64,000 bases of DNA from Gallionellaceae bacterium (GCA_028714735.1 JAQTLU010000004.1:227987-291986), one strand, 5' to 3'. Positions 44,921 to 54,669 are shown, counted from the first letter of the stretch. Program-made: numbers and translations. Notes: generated by a model not told the origin, from the sequence alone.

Positions 44921-46662
44921 TGCCCGACCACCTGGTCCTGGAGGCGGAAGGGCTGAGCAAGTCCTTCCAGGCCGGCAGCCGCCGGGTGACGGCCCTGGAT
45001 GCGGTGAGCCTGGCCATCCGGGCCGGCGTGGTGACCGGCCTGATCGGGCCGGACGGCGCCGGCAAGACCACTTTCATGCGCCTGGCCGCCGGGCTGCTGG
45101 TGCCCGAGGCTGGGAAAATCACGGTTTTGGGCCTGGATGCCACGAAAGAGTCGCTGGCGGTGCAGGCCGCGCTGGGCTACATGCCGCAGCGCTTCGGCCT
45201 CTACGAAGACCTCACGGTGCAGGAAAACCTCGACCTCTATGCCGACCTGCAGGGAGTCAACGCGGCGGCCAGGCCGGAGCGCTATGCCGAGCTGATGCAC
45301 ATGACCGGCCTGGCGCCGTTCAGCCGCCGCCTGGCCGGCCGCCTGTCCGGCGGCATGAAGCAGAAACTCGGCCTGGCCTGCACCCTGGTCCGGGCGCCCC
45401 GGCTGTTGCTGCTGGACGAACCGACCGTGGGCGTGGACCCGGTGTCCCGGCGCGAACTGTGGGCGATCATCGACCGCCTGGTGAAGTCGGAAGGCATGAG
45501 CGTGTTGCTCTCGACCGCTTACCTGGACGAGGCGGAACGCTGCGCCGAGGTTGTTTTGCTGCATGAAGGCCGGGTGCTCGACCAGGGCCCGCCCGACGCC
45601 ATGAGCGCCCGCATGGCCGGTCGCACCTGGGCCGTGACGGCGCCCGGCATACGCAACCGCGACCTGCAGGCCGCGCTGGACGGCCAGCCCGGCGTGGTCG
45701 ATGCCCTGGTCCAGGGTGAGCATGTGCGGCTGGTTTCGGCGGCGTCGGACCTGCCGGATTCTGTGTCGGCCTATCCCGGCATCGTGGTGCGCGAGGCAGC
45801 GCCCCGGTTCGAGGACGGCTTCATCGACCTGCTCAGGCAGCGCCAGGAAGGGCCGCGACACATGGCCTCGATGCAGGGACAGGCAGAAGGCACGGCGACG
45901 GACGGGATCGTGATCCAGGTGCAGGGCCTGAGGCGACGGTTCGGTGATTTCTGGGCCGTGGACGGGGTCGACTTCCAGATCCGCCGGGGCGAGATATTCG
46001 GCCTCCTGGGTGCCAACGGGGCCGGCAAGACGACCACCTTCCGCATGCTCTGCGGCCTGCTGCCGCCCAGCGCCGGTCAGTTGCAGGTGGCCGGCCTGGA
46101 CCTGCGCCATGCCGCCTCGGCGGCGCGGGCGCGGATCGGCTACATGTCGCAGAAATTTTCCCTCTACGGCAATCTCTCGGTGGCCCAGAACCTCGACTTC
46201 TTCGCCCGCGCCTACGGCCTTTCCGGCCGGACCCGGCAGGATCGGCTGGACTGGGCGGCGAGCGAATTCGAACTGGGACCCTACGCCGACCAGTTGAGCG
46301 CCGAACTGCCGCTCGGCTACAAGCAGCGCCTGGCCATGGCCTGCGCCCTGATGCACCGGCCCGAGATCATTTTCCTCGACGAGCCGACCTCCGGGGTCGA
46401 TCCGCTGGCCCGGCGCGAGTTCTGGCAGCGCATCAACGGCCTGGCCCGGCAGGGCGTCACGGTGCTGGTGACCACCCACTTCATGGAAGAGGCCGAATAC
46501 TGCGACCGTCTGGCGATCATGGCGGCCGGTCGCATCCTGGCCCTGGCCGAGCCGGCCGCCATCAAGGCCCTGGCGCGCACGCCGGCGAACCCCGAGCCGA
46601 GCATGGAGGACGCCTTCATCCAACTGGTCGAGGTCAGCGACTTGGCCAGGGCGGCGGCATGA
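44920..46662 (+). CDS. Tandem ABC ATPase (YbhF-like)
   Basis: Two nucleotide-binding domains in one 580-residue chain. Domain 1: Walker A GPDGAGKTTF, signature LSGGMKQKLGLA, Walker B LLLLDEPTVGVDP. Domain 2 (from about residue 328): GANGAGKTTTF, a variant signature LPLGYKQRLAMA, and IIFLDEPTSGVDP. The second signature lacks the usual LSGGQ, as in YbhF. It powers the pair of permeases that follow. Confidence 0.93.
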   Translation: MPDHLVLEAEGLSKSFQAGSRRVTALDAVSLAIRAGVVTGLIGPDGAGKTTFMRLAAGLLVPEAGKITVLGLDATKESLAVQAALGYMPQRFGLYEDLTVQENLDLYADLQGVNAAARPERYAELMHMTGLAPFSRRLAGRLSGGMKQKLGLACTLVRAPRLLLLDEPTVGVDPVSRRELWAIIDRLVKSEGMSVLLSTAYLDEAERCAEVVLLHEGRVLDQGPPDAMSARMAGRTWAVTAPGIRNRDLQAALDGQPGVVDALVQGEHVRLVSAASDLPDSVSAYPGIVVREAAPRFEDGFIDLLRQRQEGPRHMASMQGQAEGTATDGIVIQVQGLRRRFGDFWAVDGVDFQIRRGEIFGLLGANGAGKTTTFRMLCGLLPPSAGQLQVAGLDLRHAASAARARIGYMSQKFSLYGNLSVAQNLDFFARAYGLSGRTRQDRLDWAASEFELGPYADQLSAELPLGYKQRLAMACALMHRPEIIFLDEPTSGVDPLARREFWQRINGLARQGVTVLVTTHFMEEAEYCDRLAIMAAGRILALAEPAAIKALARTPANPEPSMEDAFIQLVEVSDLARAAA

Positions 46663-47816
46663 CCGGCGAACGCGGCGGGCCGGATGTCCGCCTGCGCGGC
46701 GGAGCGGGCATGCGCCTGCGCGGTCTGGTGCGCAAGGAGTTCCTGCAGATCGTGCGCGACCCCAGCAGCATCGCCATCGCCTTCCTGATGCCGATCTTCC
46801 TGCTCGTCCTGTTCGGTTACGGGGTCTCGCTCGACGCCGACCATGTGCCGATCGCCCTGGTGGCGGAGGCGCCGTCCAGCGACAGCGCCGACTTCACGGC
46901 CTCGCTGCAGGGTTCGCACTCGTTCGCGCCGCGCACCCTGGCCACCATGGCGGAGGCTGAGCAGGCCCTGCGGGTGGGCGAGGTGAAGGGCATCATCCGG
47001 CTCAGGGCCGACTTCTCCCGGCAGATGCGCCAGTCCGACGGCGCCCCGATCCAGGTCATCGTCGACGGCGTCGATGCCAACACCGCCCGTCTGGTCCTGG
47101 GTTATGCCGAGGGCGCCTGGGGCAGCTGGCTGGCCGGCCAGACGGCCCAGCGCGGCCAGACGCTCAGCACCCCGGTGGCGATGGAGTCGCGGATCTGGTT
47201 CAACAGCGAATTGCGCAGCCGCAACTACCTGGTGCCCGGCCTGGTGGCCATCATCATGACCCTGATCGGCGCCCTGCTCACTGCCCTGGTCATGGCGCGC
47301 GAGTGGGAGCGCGGCACCATGGAGGCGCTGATGGTGACCCCGGCCAGCATGACCGAGGTGCTGCTCGGCAAGCTGGTCGCCTACTTCATCCTCGGCACCG
47401 GCGGCATGCTGCTCACGGTCGGCCTGTCGGTGTGGCTGTTCGAGGTGCCGTTGCGCGGCTCGTTCTGGGTCTTGTGGACCTGTTCCAGCCTGTTCCTGCT
47501 CGCCGCCCTGGGCATGGGCCTGACCATCTCCACCCTGGCCCGGAGCCAGTTCGTCGCCGGCCAGATCGCCATCATCGCCACCTTCCTGCCGGCCTTCCTG
47601 CTGTCCGGCTTCATCTTCGACATCGGCAGCATGCCGGCGGTGGTGCAGGCGATCACCCACGTCATCGTGGCGCGCTACTTCGTCGCCATCGTGCAGACCC
47701 TGTTCCTGGCCGGCGACGTCTGGTCGGTGATCCTGCCCAACGCCCTGGCCCTGGCGGTGATGGCGGCGATCTTCCTGACCATCACCTGGCGCAAGTCGAG
47801 AAAGCGCCTTGAATGA
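46659..47816 (+). CDS. ABC-2 type permease (YbhS-like)
   Basis: A 385-residue ABC-2 permease: one N-terminal helix, a large extracytoplasmic loop (residues ~60-190), then five helices. REWERGTMEALMVTPASMTEVLLGK is the ABC-2 signature. It overlaps the ATPase gene and the next permease gene by 4 bases each. ATG 46659 fits the overlap, although the conserved region starts near MRLRGLVRKEF, 17 residues later. Confidence 0.92.
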   Translation: MTGERGGPDVRLRGGAGMRLRGLVRKEFLQIVRDPSSIAIAFLMPIFLLVLFGYGVSLDADHVPIALVAEAPSSDSADFTASLQGSHSFAPRTLATMAEAEQALRVGEVKGIIRLRADFSRQMRQSDGAPIQVIVDGVDANTARLVLGYAEGAWGSWLAGQTAQRGQTLSTPVAMESRIWFNSELRSRNYLVPGLVAIIMTLIGALLTALVMAREWERGTMEALMVTPASMTEVLLGKLVAYFILGTGGMLLTVGLSVWLFEVPLRGSFWVLWTCSSLFLLAALGMGLTISTLARSQFVAGQIAIIATFLPAFLLSGFIFDIGSMPAVVQAITHVIVARYFVAIVQTLFLAGDVWSVILPNALALAVMAAIFLTITWRKSRKRLE

Positions 47817-48925
47817 TGTGGCAACGCCTGCTCGCCCTGATCCACAAGGAATTCCTGGCCCTGCTCAAGGACCCCAAGAGCCGCATGGTCCTGATCGTGC
47901 CGCCCCTGATCCAGCTGTTGGTGTTCGGCTATGCCGCCACCTTCGATCTCAAGCAGGTGCCCTACGCGGTCTACAACGAGGACCGCGGCGCAGCCGCGCG
48001 TGACCTGCTGGCGGCCTTCCACGGCGCGCCGAGCTTCAATCAGGTGGCGGAACTGCACTCGGAGGCGGAGATCGCGCCCCTGGTCGATGTGCGCAGGGTG
48101 CTGGTGGTGATCCACATCGGTCCGCGCTTCAGCGCCGATTTGGTGTCGGGCCGGCCGGCGCAGCTGCAGGTCATCGTCGACGGGCGCAACTCCAATACCG
48201 CCATAATCGGACTCAACTACGTGCGCAGCGTGGTCGATCGCTTCAACCGGGACTGGCTCGCCTCCCAGGGTCTGCCGGGGCCGCCGGCCCAACTGGTCAC
48301 CCGGGCCTGGTTCAACCCCAACCTGGAGAGCCGCTGGTTCTTCATCCCCGGCATCATCGGCATGCTCACCCTGGTGGTGACCATGCTGGTGACCGCCCTG
48401 ACGGTGGCGCGGGAACGCGAGCAGGGCACCTTCGACCAGTTGCTGGTGACGCCGCTGCGGCCGGGCGAGATCCTGCTCGGCAAGACCGTGCCCGGCTTCG
48501 TCATCGGCATCGTCCAGGCCACCCTGATCCTGCTGGTGGCGACCCTGTGGTTCAAGGTGCCCCTGCTCGGCAGCCTTGCTGCCTTCTATACCGGCCTGGC
48601 CCTGTTCCTGTTGTCCGGGGTGGGCGCCGGCCTGCTGATCTCGTCGCTGTCGGCGACCCAGCAGCAGGGCCTTCTGGGCGCCTTCCTGTTCATGGTGCCG
48701 GCGGTGATCCTGTCCGGCTTCGCGACCCCCATCGCCAACATGCCCGAAGCGGTCCAGATGATCACCCTGATCGACCCGCTGCGTTACTTCCTGGTCATCC
48801 TGCGCAAGGTGTTCCTGGAGGGCGCCGGCTTCGATGTCCTGATCGACCAGCTCTGGCCCATGGCGGTGATCGGCGCGGTCAGCCTGTCCCTGGCCGCGTG
48901 GCTGTTCCGGCACCGCATGTACTGA
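47813..48925 (+). CDS. ABC-2 type permease (YbhR-like)
   Basis: The second permease, 370 residues, with the same layout as its neighbour: N-terminal helix, periplasmic domain, five helices, and the signature REREQGTFDQLLVTPLRPGEILLGK. The two permeases are expected to form a heterodimer. It is the last gene of the first TetR operon. Confidence 0.92.
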   Translation: MMWQRLLALIHKEFLALLKDPKSRMVLIVPPLIQLLVFGYAATFDLKQVPYAVYNEDRGAAARDLLAAFHGAPSFNQVAELHSEAEIAPLVDVRRVLVVIHIGPRFSADLVSGRPAQLQVIVDGRNSNTAIIGLNYVRSVVDRFNRDWLASQGLPGPPAQLVTRAWFNPNLESRWFFIPGIIGMLTLVVTMLVTALTVAREREQGTFDQLLVTPLRPGEILLGKTVPGFVIGIVQATLILLVATLWFKVPLLGSLAAFYTGLALFLLSGVGAGLLISSLSATQQQGLLGAFLFMVPAVILSGFATPIANMPEAVQMITLIDPLRYFLVILRKVFLEGAGFDVLIDQLWPMAVIGAVSLSLAAWLFRHRMY

Positions 48926-48980
48926 GCCAGGCCGGGGGGGCCAGGCAATCTAAAATGGCGTCGACATCACTTGCTGCGTT

Positions 48981-49013
48981 TTGTTAACGGTGTTAAGTTA
49001 ACGACGTTAACAA
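48981..49013 (+). promoter_or_regulatory. 33-bp palindromic operator upstream of the second TetR gene
   Basis: Two 16-base arms around a central G are complementary at 14 of 16 positions; the outer parts are TTGTTAACG and CGTTAACAA. GTTAAC or TTAAC appears four times, so it could hold two TetR dimers. It ends 16 bases before the TetR start codon. Confidence 0.75.
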
Positions 49014-49029
49014 ATTCAGCGGCAACGTC

Positions 49030-49674
49030 ATGCCCCCGAAACAAAGAAACGAACAGGAACGCCAGGAGACCCGGACCCGCATCCTCGACGCGGCGCGCAT
49101 CCTGTTCGTCGAGCATGGCATCGAGGCCACCAGCATGCGCGAGATCGCCGGCCGGGTCGGCTGCTCGGCAACCGCCATCTATCTCTACTTCCGCGACAAG
49201 CGCGACCTGTTCCGCGCCTTGTGCGCCACCGATTTCCTCGCCCTCGCCGAGGAGATGCGCCAGATGGAGCGGATCGTCGATCCCATGGAGCGCCTGCATA
49301 GGCTCGGCATCGGTTATGCCCGCTTCGCGCTGAGCCACCCGAACCACTACCGCCTGATGTTCATGACGCGTTGGCCGCAATTGGCGGCCGACGAGCTGGG
49401 CATCGAGCAGGGCAACCCGGAGCAGGACGCCTATGCCCAGTTGTACGGCATGGTGGCGGAGGCCCACGCCGCCGGCCGCTTCCGCGCCGACCTGGACGAT
49501 CCGGCATTGGTCGCCCAGACCCTTTGGGCGGGCGTACACGGTGTCTGCTCGCTGGAGATCACCCTGGGCGAGGATGGCTGGACCGACTGGCGGCCGTTCG
49601 AGGCGCGGATCGGCCTGATGGTCGAGTCGCTGATGCGCGCCATGGCCCGTCTGCCGGAGGTGCCGCATGGTTGA
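49030..49674 (+). CDS. TetR family regulator of a DevBCA-like exporter
   Basis: A 214-residue TetR/AcrR repressor. The helix-turn-helix domain spans about residues 17-62 (ILDAARILFVEHGIEATSMR, then VGCSATAIYLYFRDKRDLFRAL); the C-terminal part resembles the TetR_C_33/WHG type. The start overlaps nothing upstream, and a strong palindrome lies just before it. Its end overlaps the permease gene by 8 bases, so it probably controls the exporter that follows. Confidence 0.92.
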   Translation: MPPKQRNEQERQETRTRILDAARILFVEHGIEATSMREIAGRVGCSATAIYLYFRDKRDLFRALCATDFLALAEEMRQMERIVDPMERLHRLGIGYARFALSHPNHYRLMFMTRWPQLAADELGIEQGNPEQDAYAQLYGMVAEAHAAGRFRADLDDPALVAQTLWAGVHGVCSLEITLGEDGWTDWRPFEARIGLMVESLMRAMARLPEVPHG

Positions 49675-50794
49675 CCTGGCGCTCAAGACGCTGCTGTTTG
49701 ACCGGCTGCGTTTCTTCATCACCGTGTCCGGGGTCGCCTTCGCGGTGACCCTGGTGTTCGTGCAGGCCGGCCTGTTCGCCGGCATCCTGGGCAATGCCTC
49801 GGTGACCGTGCGCAACCTCGACGCCGAGCTGTGGATCACGCCGAAAAACACGGCCAACGTCGACTTCGCCAACACCTTCCCGGAGTCCTACCTGGATCGC
49901 GTCCGCTCGGTGCCCGGGGTGGCGCGGGCCGACAACCTGATCGTCTATTTCATGTTCATGACCCTGCCCAGCGGCGCCCGCGAATCGGTGGAGGTCTACG
50001 CCATGGAGAATTTTCGCCGCTGGGGCTTCCCGTGGCATGTGCTCGAGGGCGACCTGGACGACCTGAAGCGTGGCCCCTACATCTTCATGGACAATTCGGC
50101 GACGCGCCGATTCGGGCCGTTCGCGGTCGGCGATTACCGGGAGGTCCAGGACACCCGGCTGGAGATCGTCGGACGCACCGCGGATGCGCTTTCCTTCACC
50201 ACCACGCCGCTGGTGTTCATGGACTACGGCCAGGCCCAGCGCATGAACGCGGACATGCTGAAGGGGCGCACCAGCTATGTGGTGGTCAAGCTGGCGGCCG
50301 GCGCCGATCCGGGTCAGGTGCGCGCCGAGATTCACCGCCGCCTGCCCTACAACGACGTCTTCACCCGCGCCGAGTGGGGTGACAGGTCGGAAGCCTACTG
50401 GATCGAGAGCACCGGCATCGGCCTCAACATGTACCTGACCGTGTTCCTGGGCGTGCTGGTCGGCGTGGTGGTGGTCACCCAGACCCTGTACACCTCGACC
50501 ATGGAGCACCTCCGCGAATACGGCACGGTCAAGGCCATCGGCGGCGGCAACGCCGACATCTACCGGATCATCGGCAAGCAGGCGGTGATCGCCGCCGTGC
50601 TGGGCTATGCCATCGGCGCCGCCATGGCCTGGGGCGTCGGCGCCCTGGTCGAGAAGAGCGGCCTGCACATGGCGCTGACCCCGACCATGCTGGCCGTGGT
50701 GTTCGCCGGTGCGCTCGCCCTGTGTCTGGCGGCGGCGCTGGTGTCGTTCCGCAAGGTGGCCCACATCGATCCGGCCATGGTGTTCAGGGGCTGA
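49667..50794 (+). CDS. DevC-like ABC transporter permease
   Basis: An FtsX-type permease of 375 residues: first helix at about 17-40, a large periplasmic domain with LDAELWITPKNTANVDFANTF in two stretches, then three helices. TSTMEHLREYGTVKAIGGGNADIYRI is typical of DevC and related heterocyst-type exporters. It sits between the regulator and the ATPase, in the order devC-devA-devB. Confidence 0.88.
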   Translation: MVDLALKTLLFDRLRFFITVSGVAFAVTLVFVQAGLFAGILGNASVTVRNLDAELWITPKNTANVDFANTFPESYLDRVRSVPGVARADNLIVYFMFMTLPSGARESVEVYAMENFRRWGFPWHVLEGDLDDLKRGPYIFMDNSATRRFGPFAVGDYREVQDTRLEIVGRTADALSFTTTPLVFMDYGQAQRMNADMLKGRTSYVVVKLAAGADPGQVRAEIHRRLPYNDVFTRAEWGDRSEAYWIESTGIGLNMYLTVFLGVLVGVVVVTQTLYTSTMEHLREYGTVKAIGGGNADIYRIIGKQAVIAAVLGYAIGAAMAWGVGALVEKSGLHMALTPTMLAVVFAGALALCLAAALVSFRKVAHIDPAMVFRG

Positions 50795-50796
50795 CC

Positions 50797-51477
50797 ATGA
50801 ATGTCCTGGAAACCGAGAACATCACCAAGACCTTCCAGGAAGGCAGCGAAAGCGTCGAGGTGCTGAAGGGGATATCGCTGTCCGTGGCGCGCGGCGAGGT
50901 GGTGGCGCTGGAGGGCCGCTCCGGTTCCGGCAAGACCACCTTCCTGTCCATCGCCGGCTGCATCCTGACGCCGTCCGGCGGCAGGCTGGCTATCGCCGGC
51001 CAGGCCATGGACATGGGCAACGCGCGCGAACTGGCGTCGGCGCGGCGGCGCAGCATCGGCTTTGTGTTCCAGCAGTTCAACCTGTTCCCGGCGCTGACCG
51101 CGCGGGAGAACGTCGAGTTCGCCCTCAACATGAAGGGGCGCAAGGATGCCTCGGCGCGCCGCGAGGCGGAGGCGATGCTGGACCGGGTGGGGCTGGCCGA
51201 TCGGCGCGAATTCCTGCCACGCGACCTGTCCGGCGGCCAGAAGCAACGGGTGGCCATCGCCCGCGCGCTGGCCGGCGGCCCGCCGCTGATTCTGGCCGAC
51301 GAGCCGACCGCCAATCTGGACAGCCACGTCGGCGAGCAGATACTGGGGTTGTTCCGCGAACTGGCCAAGCGCGACAACCGCGGCCTGATGATCGTGACCC
51401 ACGATGCCAAGGTGCGCGCCATCGCGGACCGGGTGGCACATATCGAGGATGGCCGCATCCTTACTGGAGATGGATGA
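50797..51477 (+). CDS. DevA-like ABC transporter ATPase
   Basis: A 226-residue LolD/MacB-class ATPase. Walker A GRSGSGKTTF, Q-loop FVFQQFNLFPALTARENVEF, signature LSGGQKQRVAIAR, Walker B PLILADEPTANLD. It begins 2 bases after the permease stop and overlaps the adaptor start (ATGA). I start at ATG 50797, where the conserved N-terminus begins. Confidence 0.93.
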   Translation: MNVLETENITKTFQEGSESVEVLKGISLSVARGEVVALEGRSGSGKTTFLSIAGCILTPSGGRLAIAGQAMDMGNARELASARRRSIGFVFQQFNLFPALTARENVEFALNMKGRKDASARREAEAMLDRVGLADRREFLPRDLSGGQKQRVAIARALAGGPPLILADEPTANLDSHVGEQILGLFRELAKRDNRGLMIVTHDAKVRAIADRVAHIEDGRILTGDG

Positions 51478-52346
51478 TGAGAACCTGGATCGTTGCATTG
51501 TCGATACTGGCCTGCGGCGGACTCGCCGGCTATGGCCTGGCGCCGAAACCGGCGGGTCTGGCCACGGCCTCGTCCGCGCCGGCGGCGGCCGGGGAAAAGA
51601 CCGGTGTGCGCGCCGAGGGCCAGGTCGTCGCCTACCCCGGCGCCGAGGTCACCCTGGCGAGCGAGCAGGCGGGCACCCTGGTCCGGCTCGATTGCACTGA
51701 AAAACGGCGGGTCCGCCGGGGCGAGACGATAGCCGTGCTGCGCCGCGAGGAGAGCCGGGCGGCGGTGGCCGAGGCTGCCGCCCGGGAGAAGGAGGCCGAG
51801 ACCGAGGCGAGCCTGGCCGAGGTCGAGTTGCGGCGTGCCCGCGACCTGGCGGGGCAGGGGTTTTACAGCCGCCAGGCGGTGGATCGGGCCGAGCAGTCCC
51901 TGGCCTCGGCCCGCGCCCGCCGCGACAGCGCACGGGCGACCGTGCACCGCCTGGAGGCTGCGCTGGACAAGGCCGTGATCGTGGCACCCATCACGGGTAC
52001 GGTGATCGGCCGCCTGGCCAACGAGGGCGAGACCGTGACGGCCGGGCAGGGCTTGTGCGCCCTCGCCGACTTGGGACAGTTGCGGCTGGAGATCGAGGTG
52101 GACGAGTTCGACGCCGGCCGGATCGAACCGGGCGCCGGCGTGCGCGTCAGCGCCGAGGGTTACCCCGGCAAGGAATGGGCGGGCAAGGTCGAGGATATCC
52201 CCGACGCGGTGGTCTCGCGTCGATTGCGGCCCCAGGACCCGTCGCGTCCGGTGGATGTGCGCGTGCTGCTGGTCAAGGTCGCGTTGCAGGAGGCGACGCC
52301 GCTCAAACTTGGTCAGCGGGTGGAGGTCAGGATAGGCCGGCTGTAG
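51474..52346 (+). CDS. DevB-like HlyD family adaptor
   Basis: A periplasmic adaptor of 290 residues with an N-terminal membrane segment (about 3-20). VRAEGQVVAYPGAEVTLASEQAG starts the first lipoyl half in pieces; a helical hairpin of Ala/Glu/Arg-rich residues follows, then APITGTVIGRLANEGETV. Shorter than the MacA-type adaptor elsewhere in the window. The nearby tolC gene, about 1 kb on, could supply its outer-membrane channel. Confidence 0.9.
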   Translation: MMRTWIVALSILACGGLAGYGLAPKPAGLATASSAPAAAGEKTGVRAEGQVVAYPGAEVTLASEQAGTLVRLDCTEKRRVRRGETIAVLRREESRAAVAEAAAREKEAETEASLAEVELRRARDLAGQGFYSRQAVDRAEQSLASARARRDSARATVHRLEAALDKAVIVAPITGTVIGRLANEGETVTAGQGLCALADLGQLRLEIEVDEFDAGRIEPGAGVRVSAEGYPGKEWAGKVEDIPDAVVSRRLRPQDPSRPVDVRVLLVKVALQEATPLKLGQRVEVRIGRL

Positions 52347-52386
52347 AATGCACTGACTGAACCCGATTACCCGCACAGGAATTGCC

Positions 52387-53040
52387 ATGGATTACGAACA
52401 GACGCGCCACTTCATGATCGAACAGCAGATCCGCCCCTGGGAGGTTTTGGACCCGGTGGTGCTGGACTTGCTGAGCAAGGTCAAGCGGGAGGACTTCGTA
52501 CCCGCCATCTACCGTTCCCTGGCCTTCGTCGACATGGCAATCCCGCTCGGCAACGGCGAGTTCATGTGGGAACCCAAGCTGGAGGCCCGCGTCGTGCAGG
52601 ACCTGGCGCTCAAGCGGAGCGACCGGGTGCTGGAGGTCGGCACCGGCAGCGGCTACCTGACCGCGCTGCTGGCTTCGCTGGCGATGCAGGTGGTCAGCAT
52701 CGAGATCGACCCCGCGTCGAAGGAAGAGGCCGAGAAAAAGCTCAAGGCCCACGGCCTGGAGAACATCACCCTGAAGGTCGGCGATGCCGCGCGCGACTGG
52801 GGTGCTGACGGCAGCTTCGATGCGATCGTCCTGACCGGCTCGACGCCGGTGCTGCCGGAGGCCTATCTGAGCCGGCTCAACCCCGGCGGCCGGCTGTTCG
52901 CGCTGGTCGGCGAGGGCGTCATGATGAAGGCGATCCTGGTCACCTGCGTGGCCGCCGGCGCCTGTCAGCGCAGGACATTATTCGAGACCAAGGTGAAGGC
53001 GCTTGCGTATGCCCTGGAGCCGGAACGTTTCGAGTTCTGA
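52387..53040 (+). CDS. Protein-L-isoaspartate O-methyltransferase family protein
   Basis: A SAM-dependent methyltransferase, 217 residues, of the Pcm family that repairs isoaspartyl residues. RVLEVGTGSGYLTALLA is motif I, SIEIDP motif II, FDAIVLTGSTPVLPE motif III. The usual Pcm substrate loop with Ser-Gln-P is degenerate (IPLGNGEFMWEPKLEARV), as in the betaproteobacterial branch found beside tolC. ATG at 52387 after AGGAATTG. The rhodanese gene starts one base after its stop codon. Confidence 0.9.
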   Translation: MDYEQTRHFMIEQQIRPWEVLDPVVLDLLSKVKREDFVPAIYRSLAFVDMAIPLGNGEFMWEPKLEARVVQDLALKRSDRVLEVGTGSGYLTALLASLAMQVVSIEIDPASKEEAEKKLKAHGLENITLKVGDAARDWGADGSFDAIVLTGSTPVLPEAYLSRLNPGGRLFALVGEGVMMKAILVTCVAAGACQRRTLFETKVKALAYALEPERFEF

Positions 53041-53041
53041 C

Positions 53042-53365
53042 ATGAGGCAGATGCGGCCGGCCGAGTTGAAGGCCTGGCTGGACGACCCGTCTGGCGACAA
53101 GCCGTTTCTGCTCGATGTGCGCGAAGAGTGGGAATTCGGCCTGTGCCGGATCGAGGGTTCCGAACTGGCGCCCCTGCAGACCATACCCACCCGGCTGACG
53201 GAATTGAACCCGGCCCGGGAAACCGTGGTCATCTGCCACCATGGCGTGCGCAGTTATCACGCCGCCCGATTTCTCGAACACAACGGTTTTACCAATGTCA
53301 TCAACCTGACCGGCGGCGTGGACGCCTGGGCCAAAGAGGCCGACCCGACCATGCCGACCTATTGA
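53042..53365 (+). CDS. Single-domain rhodanese (GlpE-like)
   Basis: A 107-residue cytoplasmic sulfurtransferase. FLLDVREEWEFGLCRIEGS is the N-terminal motif, and VVICHHGVRSYHAARFL carries the catalytic cysteine in a six-residue loop. No signal peptide, unlike the rhodanese in the arsenic operon. It lies between pcm and tolC in a conserved betaproteobacterial order. Confidence 0.92.
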   Translation: MRQMRPAELKAWLDDPSGDKPFLLDVREEWEFGLCRIEGSELAPLQTIPTRLTELNPARETVVICHHGVRSYHAARFLEHNGFTNVINLTGGVDAWAKEADPTMPTY

Positions 53366-53373
53366 GAACGGAC

Positions 53374-54666
53374 ATGCGCAAGACGCTACTCACACTCGCA
53401 CTGGCAACCCTCGCCTTCAGCGCCGAAGCCGCCAACCTGAGCGACATCTATAAGCAGGCCCGAAGGAACGACGCGGTCTATGCCTCGGCCCAGTCCGCCT
53501 ACAAGGCCGGCCTGGAAAAGCTGCCGCAGGGACGTGCCTTGCTGCTGCCCAGCGTCAACCTGTCGGCCAACGTCAACCACGTCAACAGCGATACCAGCGC
53601 GAGCAGTTCCAGCAGCTATACCAGCCACGGCGCGACCCTGGCCCTGACCCAGCCGATCTACCGCAAACAGAACCTGGAGACCCTGGCGCAGGCCAAGTTG
53701 CAGGTCCAGGTGGTCGAGGACCAGTTGAAGCTGGCCGAGCAGGACCTGATGCTGCGCACCGCCCAGGCCTATTTCGATGTCCTCCTGGCACAGGACAACC
53801 TGTCTACCGCCGAGGCCCAGAAGACCGCCATTGCCGAGCAACTGGCCCTGGCGAAGAAGAGCTTCGAGGTCGGCGCCGCCACCATCGTCGACACCCGCGA
53901 GGCGCAGGCCCGCTACGACGCCACCGTGGCGCAGGAGATCGCCTCCCGGAATGAACTCGACGTGAAACGGCGGACGTTGGAAAAGTTGATCATGGCGGTG
54001 GCGCCGCAGTTGGCGCCGCTGGCCGGCAGCGTCACGGTGAGCCTGCCGCAGCCGAACGACATGGAGAGCTGGGTTCGGCAGGCGCGCGAAAACAGCCTCA
54101 GTGTCTCGGTCGGCCAGTCCCTGGCCGAGATCGCCCGGCGCGAGGTGGAACGCCAGCGCGGCGGCTATCTGCCGACCGTGGACCTGACCGCCAGCTATTC
54201 CGACAACCATAACGGCAGCCTGAGCGGAGTCGACAGCAATAGCGCCCAGATCGGTGTGCAACTGGGCTGGAACCTGTACCAGGGCGGTCTCACCGGGTCG
54301 CTGGTACGGGAGGCGGTGGCCAACAAGGAAAGGGCCGGGTTCGATCTCGATAACACGACCCGTCAGGCCGAACTGGATGCCCGCCAGTCCTTCCTCGGCG
54401 TGGTCTCCGGCGAGGCACAGGTACGCGCGCTGGAGCAGGCGGTGGTGTCGAGCGAGGCGCAACTGGCTTCGACCAAGCTGGGCCAGGAGGTCGGCGTGCG
54501 CACCGCAGTCGACGTACTCAACGCCCAGCAGTCGCTGTTTTCCGCCAAGCGCGACCTGGCCTCCGCACGTTATGCCGTCCTGATGAGCGGGCTGCGCCTG
54601 AAGGCGGTCAGCGGCGCCCTGGCCGAGGCCGATCTGCAGGCCGTCGACGGCCTGCTCAAGGAATAA
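53374..54666 (+). CDS. tolC: TolC family outer-membrane channel
   Basis: A 430-residue outer-membrane efflux protein with signal peptide (about residues 1-19, MRKTLLTLALATLAFSAEA). Two OEP repeats are visible, each with long Ala/Gln/Arg helices and strands such as ATLALTQPIYRKQNLE and IGVQLGWNLYQGG. It forms the trimeric exit duct shared by several adaptors. This window alone has three adaptor-type exporters and this one TolC. It starts 8 bases after the rhodanese gene and is convergent with waaA. Confidence 0.93.
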   Translation: MRKTLLTLALATLAFSAEAANLSDIYKQARRNDAVYASAQSAYKAGLEKLPQGRALLLPSVNLSANVNHVNSDTSASSSSSYTSHGATLALTQPIYRKQNLETLAQAKLQVQVVEDQLKLAEQDLMLRTAQAYFDVLLAQDNLSTAEAQKTAIAEQLALAKKSFEVGAATIVDTREAQARYDATVAQEIASRNELDVKRRTLEKLIMAVAPQLAPLAGSVTVSLPQPNDMESWVRQARENSLSVSVGQSLAEIARREVERQRGGYLPTVDLTASYSDNHNGSLSGVDSNSAQIGVQLGWNLYQGGLTGSLVREAVANKERAGFDLDNTTRQAELDARQSFLGVVSGEAQVRALEQAVVSSEAQLASTKLGQEVGVRTAVDVLNAQQSLFSAKRDLASARYAVLMSGLRLKAVSGALAEADLQAVDGLLKE

Positions 54667-54669
54667 GCC

